Source: Planctomyces sp. SH-PL14
GTDB lineage: Bacteria; Planctomycetota; Planctomycetia; Planctomycetales; Planctomycetaceae
Direction of reading: 5' to 3'
Length of the DNA stretch: 64,000 bases
Assembly (NCBI RefSeq): GCF_001610835.1
Contig: NZ_CP011270.1
Coordinates: 620,001 to 684,000 of the forward strand
The number at the start of each line of letters is the position of its first letter. Position 1 is the stretch's first letter. A model generated the notes under the pieces. The model was not told the DNA's origin. It made no database searches and saw only the letters and a list, made by a program, of their open reading frames with translations. The position numbers and the translations under genes are program-made. This document shows, piece by piece, positions 9,206 to 18,211 of the stretch.

Positions 9206-9843
9206 GCGGCCAAGTTACCGCCAGCGCCTATCGTCTTCCCGGAGCGCGGGGCTCCGCCGGAGCGGCCGGCTATCTGCTGCCGGTTGTCGGGAAACTGCTG
9301 GCGGAAATCCCTCGCCGGCGGATCCTCGACATCGGCTGCGGCAACGGCGTCTGGGCGCGGGAATTCCTGCAGCAGGATCCGACGTGCCAGGTCGTCGGGA
9401 TCGACCCGTCCGCCTCAGGGATCCGACTCGCGCGGGAGTCGGTCCCGGGAGCCCGGTTCGAACAGGAGGTCGCAACGGAGGACCTGCTCGGGCGGCTTGG
9501 CGAAGACCCGTTCGATCTCGTCATCAGCACCGAGGTGGTCGAGCACCTCTATTCGCCGCGGACGTGGGCCCGCGCCTGCTGGAACGGTCTCGCCCCGGGC
9601 GGGACGCTCCTCTGCTCGACCCCGTATCACGGGTACGTGAAGAACATCGCGATCGCGCTGTCGGGAGGATGGGATAAGCATCACTCCGTCCACAACGAAG
9701 GGGGACACATCAAGTTCTTCAGCCGCGCGACCCTCACGGCGCTGCTGCGGGAGGCGGGCTTCGTCGACATCACGTTCGCCGGAGCGGGACGTCTACCGGG
9801 ACTCTGGAAGTCGATGGTCCTGCGGGCGAGGAAGCCGCAATGA
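9202..9843 (+). CDS. SAM-dependent methyltransferase
   Basis: A compact class I methyltransferase of 213 residues. RILDIGCGNGVWAREFL is the SAM-binding motif I, VVGIDPSASGI contains the acidic residue that binds the ribose, and ISTEVVEHLY is the motif after it. The C-terminal HNEGGHIKFFSR is typical of Methyltransf_23/UbiE-like proteins in glycan clusters. It overlaps the glycosyltransferase before it and the heparinase-like gene after it by 4 bases each. Sugar O-methylation is the likely function but the target is unknown. Confidence 0.88.
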   Translation: MSGQVTASAYRLPGARGSAGAAGYLLPVVGKLLAEIPRRRILDIGCGNGVWAREFLQQDPTCQVVGIDPSASGIRLARESVPGARFEQEVATEDLLGRLGEDPFDLVISTEVVEHLYSPRTWARACWNGLAPGGTLLCSTPYHGYVKNIAIALSGGWDKHHSVHNEGGHIKFFSRATLTALLREAGFVDITFAGAGRLPGLWKSMVLRARKPQ

Positions 9844-11729
9844 AGGACATCCCGCTCGCCGAGAGCGGCCCTCCTCCGCGGTCCCCGGCGACGCTCCGGC
9901 AGTCGCTGGGCCGGGGGGTGGCGCTGCTCCGTTATCACCGTCCTTCGCAACTGTGGCGGCGCGCCGCGAAGCTCGCTCTCCAGTACGCCGGCTGGCCCCG
10001 TCCTCCGCGCCCCCATGGCGGTGGCGACATCTCCCTCCGGGAGTCCTCCGCCGCGGCCTTCGCGAAGATTCGCGCCCGCCGGCTGGCGGCATGGGGACAC
10101 CGGCTGGAGGAGTGGACGGGCAACCTGACGACGCGGACGATCCGCTCCCTGAATCACTCCCATCCGTTCGGCGACGCGATCGACTGGCGCCTCGGCCGCG
10201 CCCAGGGCGTCTCAGACCTGTGGCGGTTCCATCTCCACTACCAGGACGAACTGCTCGCCGCCTTGGCGGAAGGAGACGACGCCTCTCGCCGCCGCGCCGC
10301 GGCCCACGTCCGGATCGCGGAATGGATCGACGGAAACCCGCCGACCGCCCGCCGGCGCGACGCGTGGCATCCATTCTGCATTTCGCGGCGGGTCATCAAC
10401 TGGATCCTCGCCTGGCCTGCCCTGGAGACGCACCGGAACGCAGCCGTTCGCCAGAGTGTGCTGGAGAGCCTCGCTGCGCAGGTCGAGTTCCTCCGAAAGA
10501 ACCTCGAATGGGACCTGCGGGGGAATCACCTCCTCGTGAACCTGCACGCTCTGGGACTCGCCGGCGCGTTCCTGGGGGGGGCGGAAGGAGATCGAGCGCT
10601 CGAGTCCGTCGAGCGGCACCTCCCGGGACAGCTCCGCGAACAACTGCTGCCCTCCGGAGAGCACTTCGAACGTTCTCCGATGTATCACGCCCAGATGCTC
10701 GAAGCGGTCCTCGACCTCCGCGACGCCCTGACGGATGTCGCCCCACCGCTCGCCGCGGAATGTGTCTCCGCCGCGCGGCGGATGGCGGAGTTTCTGGAGG
10801 GGATCCTGCATCCGGACGAAAAGATTCCGCTGCTGGGGGACTCCGTCTTCGACGAGACGCCCGAGCCGGCGATCCTGATCGGAGCCGCACGGGAGGCGGC
10901 AACAGATCGGGAATCGTCCGCGCACAACGCCAGCAATGAAACCGGCGACTGCTGGACATTCCGCGACGAGACGACGTTCCTGCTGTTCGACACCGGACCG
11001 GTCGGAGCGGACGAACTTCCCGCCCACGGGCACTGCGACCTGCTCTCGTTCGAGGCGAGCGTTCATGGTCAGCGGCTCTTTGTCGATTCCGGGATCTTCG
11101 ACTACGAGGACTCCCCGCTTCGCCGCTACGGACGTTCGACCGCCGCGCACAATGTCCTGCAGATTGACGACAGCGAGCAGTGCGACCTCTGGTCAAAGTT
11201 CCGGATGGGACGGCGGGGAAAGCCGGTCCGCCGGGCGTCGGGCCGCACGGAGGAGTGGAGCTGGTGCTTCGCTTCCCACAACGCCTATCGCCGCGCCGGC
11301 GTTCCCGAGACCGGCCGCTGGATGGCGGCCCGCGGCGGCGGGTTCTGGGTCGCCGTGGAGTCGCTCGGCGGCGCGGGACCGCGGACGGCGACCCTCCGCT
11401 GGCACCTGCATCCGGATGTCACGGCGACACGGGAATCCCCGACGGAATGGAGGCTCGCCGTCGCGGGGCAATCCCTCGTCCTGGCCCTCCCTGCGGAGGG
11501 CGAGACTCGGCAGGAGCGCTATCCCTACTGTCCCGAGTTCGGCTGCCGGATCGACGCGGCCGTCCTTGTCTGGCAGACCCGCCGCGAGCTGCCGTGCCGG
11601 CTCCTCTGGTCGCTGCGTCCGGCCGGCACCGACCTGTCGGCCCGCATCGAGTGCCCGTCGGCCGACACGCCCCCCGTGGTCGTGATCGAAGCGGCGGGTG
11701 AGTCCACGAACATTCCCCTTCCCCTGTAA
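9840..11729 (+). CDS. Heparinase II/III family protein
   Basis: This 629-residue protein has an alpha/alpha-toroid N-terminal half with the conserved NHLLVNLHAL and SPMYHAQMLE, then a beta-sandwich beginning around LPAHGHCDLLSFEAS, the signature stretch of the heparinase II/III family. Characterised members cleave uronic-acid-containing glycosaminoglycans by beta-elimination. No signal peptide is visible at the N terminus (MKDIPLAESGPPPRS), so it probably acts in the cytoplasm or is not a classical secreted lyase. Paired with the two-domain oxidoreductase and a WbuB-like transferase, it suggests an editing or epimerase-like role on a uronic-acid-containing glycan. That role is inference. Confidence 0.85.
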   Translation: MKDIPLAESGPPPRSPATLRQSLGRGVALLRYHRPSQLWRRAAKLALQYAGWPRPPRPHGGGDISLRESSAAAFAKIRARRLAAWGHRLEEWTGNLTTRTIRSLNHSHPFGDAIDWRLGRAQGVSDLWRFHLHYQDELLAALAEGDDASRRRAAAHVRIAEWIDGNPPTARRRDAWHPFCISRRVINWILAWPALETHRNAAVRQSVLESLAAQVEFLRKNLEWDLRGNHLLVNLHALGLAGAFLGGAEGDRALESVERHLPGQLREQLLPSGEHFERSPMYHAQMLEAVLDLRDALTDVAPPLAAECVSAARRMAEFLEGILHPDEKIPLLGDSVFDETPEPAILIGAAREAATDRESSAHNASNETGDCWTFRDETTFLLFDTGPVGADELPAHGHCDLLSFEASVHGQRLFVDSGIFDYEDSPLRRYGRSTAAHNVLQIDDSEQCDLWSKFRMGRRGKPVRRASGRTEEWSWCFASHNAYRRAGVPETGRWMAARGGGFWVAVESLGGAGPRTATLRWHLHPDVTATRESPTEWRLAVAGQSLVLALPAEGETRQERYPYCPEFGCRIDAAVLVWQTRRELPCRLLWSLRPAGTDLSARIECPSADTPPVVVIEAAGESTNIPLPL

Positions 11730-11771
11730 ACACGTTTCCGCCGCGGCGAACGGCCGCGGCGCAGGTTTTCC

Positions 11772-12878
11772 ATGCCCCACTTTGCCTGCATCGTCGGCGC
11801 CCGTCCGAACTTCATGAAGATGGCGCCGCTGCTCCGCGCCCTCGACGCCCAGCCGGGAGCCCGCACGACGCTGATCCATACCGGCCAGCACTACGACGCC
11901 AACCTCTCCGACGTCTTCTTCGAACAGCTCGGGATGCGGCGGCCCGATGTCGCCCTGGAAGTCGGCTCCGGGAAGCAGGGGGCGCAGACCGCCAAGGTCC
12001 TGGAGCGGATCGAGGGAGTCATCGAGGATTTTTCGACGGAGGGACGCCCCTTTGACCGGATGGTCGTCGTGGGGGATGTGAATTCGACCCTCGCCGCCGC
12101 GCTGGCGGCGGTCAAGCTGGGAGTCCCGGTCGCGCATGTCGAGGCGGGGCTGCGGAGCTTCGACCGGACGATGCCCGAGGAGATCAACCGCATCATGACC
12201 GACGCGATCTCGGACCAGCTCTACGTCTCCGAGCCGGTCGGGATGGAGAACCTCCGCCGCGAGGGACGGTCCGAGGACCAGCTGTTTCACGTCGGAAACG
12301 TGATGATCGACACCCTCCTGCACCTCCTCCCGGCAGCGCGGGACCGGAACCTGGCGGGGGAATACGGCCTGCCGCGGCGGCAGTACGCCGTCGTCACGCT
12401 CCACCGCCCCTCCAACGTCGACTCCCCGGAGCGGCTCGGCGAACTCGTGGACTGCCTCCGCACGATCGCCCGGAAATGGAAGCTCGCGTTCCCGATCCAT
12501 CCCCGGACGGAAAAGAAGCTCCAGGAATTCGGCCAGCTGCCGCGGCTGCAGGAGGCGGGGGTCAAGCTGCTCCCGCCGCTCGGCTACCTGGAGTTCGTCT
12601 CCCTCGTCGCCGCCAGCCGCGCGGTCATCACCGACTCCGGCGGGATTCAGGAAGAGACGACCGTCCTCGGCGTTCCGTGCCTGACGCTCCGCCCGAACAC
12701 CGAGCGGCCGATCACGACCGAACTCGGGACCAACACACTCGTCGACGGCCCCCTCGGCCGGCTCGTGGAACTGGTCGATGACGTCGACGCCAGCCGCTAC
12801 AAGGAGGGCCGGATTCCGGAATTCTGGGACGGCCGAGCGGCCGAGCGGATCGCCCGGCTCCTGTGCCGGTCCTCGTAA
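11772..12878 (+). CDS. wecB: UDP-N-acetylglucosamine 2-epimerase (non-hydrolysing)
   Basis: The 368 residues cover the whole UDP-GlcNAc 2-epimerase family. ARPNFMKMAPLLRAL, HTGQHYDANLSDVFF, GDVNSTLAAALAA, HVEAGLRSFDRTMPEEINR and TDSGGIQEE are the family signatures and include the substrate-binding and catalytic residues. The enzyme interconverts UDP-GlcNAc and UDP-ManNAc in the cytoplasm. With the WbpA-like dehydrogenase at 31.7 kb, the cell could make UDP-ManNAcA or UDP-GlcNAcA for the polymer. It follows the heparinase-like gene by 42 bases; the next 255 bases hold no gene. Confidence 0.93.
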   Translation: MPHFACIVGARPNFMKMAPLLRALDAQPGARTTLIHTGQHYDANLSDVFFEQLGMRRPDVALEVGSGKQGAQTAKVLERIEGVIEDFSTEGRPFDRMVVVGDVNSTLAAALAAVKLGVPVAHVEAGLRSFDRTMPEEINRIMTDAISDQLYVSEPVGMENLRREGRSEDQLFHVGNVMIDTLLHLLPAARDRNLAGEYGLPRRQYAVVTLHRPSNVDSPERLGELVDCLRTIARKWKLAFPIHPRTEKKLQEFGQLPRLQEAGVKLLPPLGYLEFVSLVAASRAVITDSGGIQEETTVLGVPCLTLRPNTERPITTELGTNTLVDGPLGRLVELVDDVDASRYKEGRIPEFWDGRAAERIARLLCRSS

Positions 12879-13133
12879 ACAGAGCGAGGATTGGAACGCA
12901 TCGGATCATTCCTTCCCGAACGCGAGGGGCTTGTTTGACTGAGGATGGCGCACCCTCCTATTTTCCCCCTCCTCCCCGCTCTGCCGGGAAGGACCGCGCG
13001 GTGACCTGTCACCCAGAAGGACGGAGTGCGCGCCGAGGCCGCTTGTTCCGGCACGGATCGTCCGCCGGTCCACAGTCCCTCCTCGGTTAGAATCCCTCCT
13101 CGCCTTCGTCGACTGTCCCTTCACTCCCTCGCC

Positions 13134-14108
13134 GTGACTTCGAACTCCGAATCCCTGACTCTCGCCGCAACCGCCGCCGCCGCCGAACGTGCCGCAATGG
13201 CGGCGAGTCACGACGGCACGCCGCCCACCGGCCCGGACGGGGGAGCGGCGGGCGAAGGGGCGCGGCACGAGGTGGTCATCGCGCCGGGCCGCGGCGACCG
13301 GATGATCGACTGGCGAGAGCTCGTCGACTACCGCGATCTCTGTCTGTTTCTGATCTGGAGAGGGATCAAGGCCCGTTACGCCCAGAGTGTGATCGGCGTC
13401 GGCTGGGCCGTGGTCCAGCCCCTCTTTTCGATGCTTGTCTTCACGGTCGTCTTCGGAAAGCTCGCCCGGATCAGCTCCGACGGCGTTCCCTACGCCGTGT
13501 TCAACTTCGTCGCCATGGTCCCCTGGACCTATTTCTCGAACGCCGTCTCGGACGGGTCCGCCAGCCTCGTCACCAACGCCGGGATGATCAGCAAGGTCTA
13601 TTTCCCGCGGCTCATTCTCCCGCTGGCGGCCGTGGCGGCCAAGCTGGTCGACTTCGTCATCGCCCTCGCGCTGCTCGCCGTCCTCCTCGTGGTCTACCGC
13701 ATCGTCCCGACCTGGGGCGTCGTCACGCTCCCGCTCCTGACCGGCCTGATGGTCCTCACCGCATTCGGTATGGCGACCTGGATGACCGCCCTGGCGGTCC
13801 AGTACCGGGACGTCCAGCACGCCATGACCTTCGTGCTGCAACTGCTGATGTACTCCGCCCCGGTCGTCTACCCCGCGAGCCTCATCCCGAACCGCTACGA
13901 GCTGCTCGGCTGGACCGTCAATCCGCAGTGGCTCTACGCCCTGAACCCGATGGTCGGGGTGATCGAGGGGTTCCGGTCCGCCCTCCTGGGGACGCGGACC
14001 ATGCCCTGGGACTTCCTCGCAATCGGCAGCGTCAGCGCCGCCCTCCTGGCCTACAGCGGCCTCCGCTACTTCCGCAGCCGCGAGCACGTTTTCGCCGACG
14101 TCGCCTGA
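13134..14108 (+). CDS. Polysaccharide ABC transporter permease (Wzm-like)
   Basis: A membrane protein of the ABC-2 family with about six hydrophobic segments. The cytoplasmic lead LVDYRDLCLFLIWRGIKARY and SVIGVGWAVVQPLFSMLVF are the hallmark of Wzm/TagG permeases, which form the channel for undecaprenyl-linked O-antigen-type glycans. The conserved domain begins near DWRELVDYRDL. GTG 13134 is chosen as start; ATG 13197 would remove 21 Ala-rich residues and is equally possible, while the frame is open back to 13026 in unlikely sequence. The ATPase gene follows after 50 bases. Confidence 0.88.
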   Translation: MTSNSESLTLAATAAAAERAAMAASHDGTPPTGPDGGAAGEGARHEVVIAPGRGDRMIDWRELVDYRDLCLFLIWRGIKARYAQSVIGVGWAVVQPLFSMLVFTVVFGKLARISSDGVPYAVFNFVAMVPWTYFSNAVSDGSASLVTNAGMISKVYFPRLILPLAAVAAKLVDFVIALALLAVLLVVYRIVPTWGVVTLPLLTGLMVLTAFGMATWMTALAVQYRDVQHAMTFVLQLLMYSAPVVYPASLIPNRYELLGWTVNPQWLYALNPMVGVIEGFRSALLGTRTMPWDFLAIGSVSAALLAYSGLRYFRSREHVFADVA

Positions 14109-14158
14109 GACCGGCCGCCCCTCCACGACCACCGAAGCCGCAGCAAACCCTCGTCCTG

Positions 14159-15463
14159 ATGCCGAAAGCCGCCATCACCGTCGAGCATCTCTCCAAGGCC
14201 TACCGCATCGGCCGGAAGGAGGAGACTCACAACACCCTGACGGGGGCGATGCTCTCCTTCGCACGGGCGCCGCTCCGGAACTTCCGGCAGCTCCGCACGC
14301 TCGACGCCGCGAGCGCCCCCGAGGAGGAGGTCGTCTGGTCCCTGCGGGATGTCAGCTTCGAGATCCAGCCCGGCGAGGTGGTGGGGATCATCGGCCGCAA
14401 CGGCGCCGGGAAGAGCACGCTCCTCAAGATCCTCTCGCGGATCACCGCCCCTACCTCCGGCCGCGCGGTGATCCGCGGCCGCGTCTCGAGCCTCCTGGAA
14501 GTCGGGACCGGCTTCCATCCGGAGCTGAGCGGGCGCGAGAACGTCTACATGAACGGCACGATCCTCGGGATGCGGAAGCGCGAGATCGACCGCAAGTTCG
14601 ACGAGATCATCGACTTCTCCGGCGTGGAGAAATTCATCGACACGCCGGTCAAGCGGTACAGCAGCGGCATGAAGGTCCGCCTCGCCTTCGCGGTGGCCGC
14701 CCACCTGGAGCCGGAGATCCTCATTATCGACGAAGTCCTCGCCGTGGGGGACTTCGAGTTCCAGAAGAAGTGCCTCGGCAAGATGAACGACGTGGCGACG
14801 AGCGGACGGACCGTCCTGTTCGTCAGCCACAATATGGCGGCGGTCGAATCGCTCTGCTCCACCGGTCTGCTCATGGAGCAGGGACGGCTCACCTACCGGG
14901 GCAGGACTCCCGAAGCTCTGCAGCGATATCAAAGAGCGGCTCAGAGCTCACAAGCCTCTCACAACGACCTGACCGGGCATCCGGGACGCCCCTCTCACGT
15001 GACGTCGATCATGCGGCACGTCACCCTCAGGGGAGACGATGGTGAGCCGACGACCACGTTCCGCATGGGGGGGGAACTCTCCGTGGACGTCGCGTTCGAG
15101 AACGACAGCCGGTTCAGTCCGGTCCTGGGAATCGTCGTCAAGACGGAGATCGGCAGCCCCCTCTTCGGAATCGACAATCGAGTCGTGAGCGGCTTCGACC
15201 TCGGCGAGACGGCCGGCGGCGGAAGAATCGTCTGTACGCTCGCCGGGCTACCGCTGATGCCCGGGAATTATTCGCTGGACCTGTATCTGGGAGACCGGCA
15301 CCGGGGCCTGGATCAGATCTACGACGCGATCGCCTTTTCGGTCGTTCCATCGGACGTCTTCGGAACCGGAAAGCTTCCGTCGCCTCATTGCGGCCCGATC
15401 TGGCAGTCGGCGGAATGGTCCCTGGCACCGCAGGAGCCGGCGCTCGAGAGGGAGGTGTGTTGA
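14159..15463 (+). CDS. Polysaccharide ABC transporter ATP-binding protein (Wzt-like) with C-terminal glycan-binding domain
   Basis: A 434-residue ATPase. The Walker A motif GRNGAGKST lies near residues 79-87, the signature YSSGMKVRLAFA near 176, and Walker B LIIDEVLAVGD near 200. After residue 270 there is a beta-rich domain (about 160 residues, from SHVTSIMRHVTLRGDDG onward) that matches the Wzt_C type. In characterised systems this domain recognises the finished, end-modified glycan before export, so it may dictate which methylated or capped polymer leaves the cell. The ATG at 14159 places the N terminus at MPKAAITVEHLSKAY; the frame is open upstream but overlaps the permease. Confidence 0.92.
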   Translation: MPKAAITVEHLSKAYRIGRKEETHNTLTGAMLSFARAPLRNFRQLRTLDAASAPEEEVVWSLRDVSFEIQPGEVVGIIGRNGAGKSTLLKILSRITAPTSGRAVIRGRVSSLLEVGTGFHPELSGRENVYMNGTILGMRKREIDRKFDEIIDFSGVEKFIDTPVKRYSSGMKVRLAFAVAAHLEPEILIIDEVLAVGDFEFQKKCLGKMNDVATSGRTVLFVSHNMAAVESLCSTGLLMEQGRLTYRGRTPEALQRYQRAAQSSQASHNDLTGHPGRPSHVTSIMRHVTLRGDDGEPTTTFRMGGELSVDVAFENDSRFSPVLGIVVKTEIGSPLFGIDNRVVSGFDLGETAGGGRIVCTLAGLPLMPGNYSLDLYLGDRHRGLDQIYDAIAFSVVPSDVFGTGKLPSPHCGPIWQSAEWSLAPQEPALEREVC

Positions 15464-15468
15464 AGCCC

Positions 15469-16239
15469 ATGTCCGCCCAGTTGGAGCCTCGTCCCGAAAC
15501 CGCGTATTCGGCAAAGTTCTTCGATCAGCTGGATGGCCAGACGCGGGCCTCGGCCGAGGTGATCGTGCCGATGGTCATGGACCTCCTCGGCCCGACCAGT
15601 GTCGTGGACGTCGGGTGCGGCCGGGGCGTCTGGCTGTCGGTCTTTCGGGAGGCGGGGGTCCATCGCGTCGCCGGTCTCGACGGCGCCTGGGTGGACCCGC
15701 GGCAACTGGCGATTCCGGGCGAATGTTTCCAAGCGGTCGATCTCACGGCGGACTGGCCGGCCCCTGGGACGTTCGATCTGGCGGTCTCCCTCGAAGTCGG
15801 CGAGCACCTGGCCGAAACGGCTTCCGGACGGCTCGTCGAGAACCTGACTCGCGCGGCCAGCGCTGTGCTCTTTTCCGCGGCCCTCCCCGGCCAGGAAGGG
15901 ACGCACCACATCAATGAGCAGTGGCCCGAGTTCTGGGAAGGGCTCTTTGCGGAGCGGGGCTTTGCGCGTCTCGATCCCTTTCGGCGGCGGATCTGGCAGG
16001 ACCCGCGGGTCGCCTGGTACTACCAGCAGAACCTGACGCTGTTTGTCGCCCAGGGCGTGCTCGACGGCTCGGCCGCGCTGCGGCAGGAGCGAGATCGAGC
16101 CGCCATCTGTCCGTTGACGCTCGTGCATTCCAAGGTGCTGCGGCCCATGAAACACCCGCGGCCGGCCCTGCATCTCCTGCCCCGGCTGGTGCTGGAGGCC
16201 ATCCGTCAGCGCTGGAACCGCCTGATCCGCGGCCAATGA
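15469..16239 (+). CDS. SAM-dependent methyltransferase
   Basis: This 256-residue protein has motif I VVDVGCGRGVWLSVFREAG and the post-motif SLEVGEHLAE, both typical of Methyltransf_23. The ATG at 15469 has ggaggtg about 11 bases upstream (15451-15457); the TTG at 15460 would be too close to it. It directly follows the Wzt gene. In ABC-dependent O-antigen systems a methyltransferase next to Wzt can place a non-reducing terminal methyl cap that the Wzt_C domain reads. That is a reasonable hypothesis here, not something the sequence proves. Confidence 0.82.
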   Translation: MSAQLEPRPETAYSAKFFDQLDGQTRASAEVIVPMVMDLLGPTSVVDVGCGRGVWLSVFREAGVHRVAGLDGAWVDPRQLAIPGECFQAVDLTADWPAPGTFDLAVSLEVGEHLAETASGRLVENLTRAASAVLFSAALPGQEGTHHINEQWPEFWEGLFAERGFARLDPFRRRIWQDPRVAWYYQQNLTLFVAQGVLDGSAALRQERDRAAICPLTLVHSKVLRPMKHPRPALHLLPRLVLEAIRQRWNRLIRGQ

Positions 16240-16264
16240 CGCCTCCACTACACTGAAGTCCACC

Positions 16265-17167
16265 ATGCTCGGCGTCTCGATCATCGTCCCGACCTACAAC
16301 CGTGCCCAATTCCTCGGGCCGACGCTGGAGAGCATCGGGCAGCTGCGGCGTCCGGACAACGCCTCCGTCGAAGTCCTGGTCATCGACAACAACTGCACCG
16401 ATGACACCGCGCGCGTCGTGGCTGCCGCCGCGGAGAGCTTTCCGTTGCCGCTCCGGCACGTCATCGAAACGCGCCAGGGGCTGTGTCACGGACGGAACCG
16501 GGGGTTGCAGGAGGCGCGCCATGACTGGCTTGTCTATCTGGACGACGACATCGCCGTGAATCCCGGATGGCTGGAGGGACTGGCGGAATCGATCGACCGC
16601 TGCGCCGCCGACGCCGTCGTCGGGCCGGTCTTTCCCAAGTTCCTCGACGGGAAGCCGTCCTATCTCGTCGGCGAGGTCCTCGATTCGATCAGCTCCGGAT
16701 ACAGCCGCAGGGGAGAGTCGATCCAGGTGCTGCCCTCCGAAGTCGCCCATGAGCTGCCCGGCTGCAATTTTGCCGTTCGAAGGGAGGCCGCGCAGGAGGT
16801 CGGCGGCTTCGATCCCGAGCTGGACCGCATCGGAAAGTCGCTCCTCGCCGGCGGAGACTTCGAATTGGGAATGCGGCTCGTCGCGGCAGGAAGGCGGACG
16901 GTCTACCATCCCGAATGCCGCATCGAGCACATCATCATCCCGGAAAAGCTGACCAAGACCTACCTCCGCCGCCGCTCCTTCGGCCTGGGAATGACGGTCC
17001 GCAGAGTGTCCGCCTGCCAACTGAGCTGGGGCCGGAAGATCCGTCTGGCGCTCGGCGTTTGCCGGCTCGGACTGGGTGCGATCTGCAGCCACGCGTTCCG
17101 GCGGCCGGCGACGGCGCTCGCCTGGGAGCTGCGAATGTTGAGGGCGATGGGGTACTTGCGGGGGTAG
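16265..17167 (+). CDS. Glycosyltransferase family 2
   Basis: A GT-A family enzyme of 300 residues. GVSIIVPTYNRAQFLGPTLE forms the N-terminal nucleotide-binding strand, VLVIDNNCTDDT follows, and VYLDDDIAVNPGWLE contains the DxD-type metal site. ELPGCNFAVRREAAQEVGGF and the later His/Glu region complete the usual catalytic layout. It starts 25 bases after the methyltransferase. The donor sugar is not predictable. Confidence 0.9.
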   Translation: MLGVSIIVPTYNRAQFLGPTLESIGQLRRPDNASVEVLVIDNNCTDDTARVVAAAAESFPLPLRHVIETRQGLCHGRNRGLQEARHDWLVYLDDDIAVNPGWLEGLAESIDRCAADAVVGPVFPKFLDGKPSYLVGEVLDSISSGYSRRGESIQVLPSEVAHELPGCNFAVRREAAQEVGGFDPELDRIGKSLLAGGDFELGMRLVAAGRRTVYHPECRIEHIIIPEKLTKTYLRRRSFGLGMTVRRVSACQLSWGRKIRLALGVCRLGLGAICSHAFRRPATALAWELRMLRAMGYLRG

Positions 17168-17200
17168 CTTCTTCCGCACCGGGCCGCTTCGGATCGAACG

Positions 17201-18211
17201 ATGTCCCGGCCAGCGGGGCGGGGTGTGGGGGGGACGAGGACCCAGGGAATGAACGAGACCGCTCGAACGACACCGGCCAGACAGACCGGCCACCCCCAGG
17301 GGGGACTTCCGCGCCACGCCGCGCTGGCGCTGCTCACCCGGTTCAACGCCCCGCTCCCCTGGCTCAACCGGCCCGCCCCCGACGCCGCGTGGCTTGAGCA
17401 TCGATGCCACCTGTTCGAGACGTTCTGCCTGCCGACCGTTCAGGCTCAATCCTTCCAGGACTTTCGCTGGATGGTCTACTTCGACTCCCGGACTCCGGAT
17501 GCGGTCCGGGCGCGGATCGACTCGTATCGTCGATCCTGCCGTCAGCTCGAGCCCTGCTTCGTCGATGAGCTGGACAACGCGGTGGCCTCGCAGGCTATTC
17601 GCGACTCCTGCGGAGATGACGTGCAGTTTCTGGTCACGGTTCGCCTCGACAATGACGACGCCGTTTCCAGGCAGTTCCTGTCGCGGTTCGCGGCGGCGGT
17701 TCGGCCTCACGAACCGGAGCGGCGGTTCATCAACATGCGTCGGGGTTACACCTGGAAAGAGGGGCGCGTTTTCGAACAGGACGACCCGTCGAGCCCGTTC
17801 TTTGCCGTTATCGAGCCGCGACGAAGCGCGGTGACGGGGCTCTCCTTCGACCATACGAAGATGGCCGAGCATGGCGACGTCCAGCAGATCGTGGACGGCC
17901 GCCATTTCCTTCAGGTCGTTCACGGCCGGAATGTCTCCAACAGCCTGCGGGGACGGCCGCGCGAGGTGTCGGCGCGGGGCCTTCTCCCGCAGTTTCCGTC
18001 CGCCGCGCTCGATGTCCCCCCGAACGCGCTGCGCCGGATGTGGTGGAACGGCCTGGGAGCGGTCAGCCAGGCGCGGCGAACCCTTCGCCGGGTCCTGAGT
18101 CAGGACATCGGGCGTCTCGGAGTGACGGATCCGTCGTCGCGAGAGTCCCTCTCCGGGCTTTCGCGAGGGGAACACTCTTCGCCACCGGATCGGGAGCAGA
18201 CAGAGACATGA
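17201..18211 (+). CDS. Putative rhamnosyl transferase (Rhamno_transf family)
   Basis: The 336-residue protein matches the putative rhamnosyltransferase family: LLTRFNAPLPWL near the N terminus, WLEHRCHLFETFCLPTVQAQ, FRWMVYFDSRTPD, and the acidic cluster TVRLDNDDAVSRQFL that likely binds metal and nucleotide sugar. The family name rests on sparse experiments, so rhamnose specificity is tentative, though it fits with the gmd-led 6-deoxyhexose pathway in the same island. ATG 17201 is the longest plausible start; ATG 17249 (MNETARTTPARQ) would remove 16 residues. Its stop overlaps the next gene (ATGA at 18208). Confidence 0.78.
   Translation: MSRPAGRGVGGTRTQGMNETARTTPARQTGHPQGGLPRHAALALLTRFNAPLPWLNRPAPDAAWLEHRCHLFETFCLPTVQAQSFQDFRWMVYFDSRTPDAVRARIDSYRRSCRQLEPCFVDELDNAVASQAIRDSCGDDVQFLVTVRLDNDDAVSRQFLSRFAAAVRPHEPERRFINMRRGYTWKEGRVFEQDDPSSPFFAVIEPRRSAVTGLSFDHTKMAEHGDVQQIVDGRHFLQVVHGRNVSNSLRGRPREVSARGLLPQFPSAALDVPPNALRRMWWNGLGAVSQARRTLRRVLSQDIGRLGVTDPSSRESLSGLSRGEHSSPPDREQTET

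Noticed and set aside
15911-18175. Minus-strand open frame of 754 codons
   Set aside because: It spans three plus-strand genes with recognised families and has an Arg/Pro-rich translation without domains.
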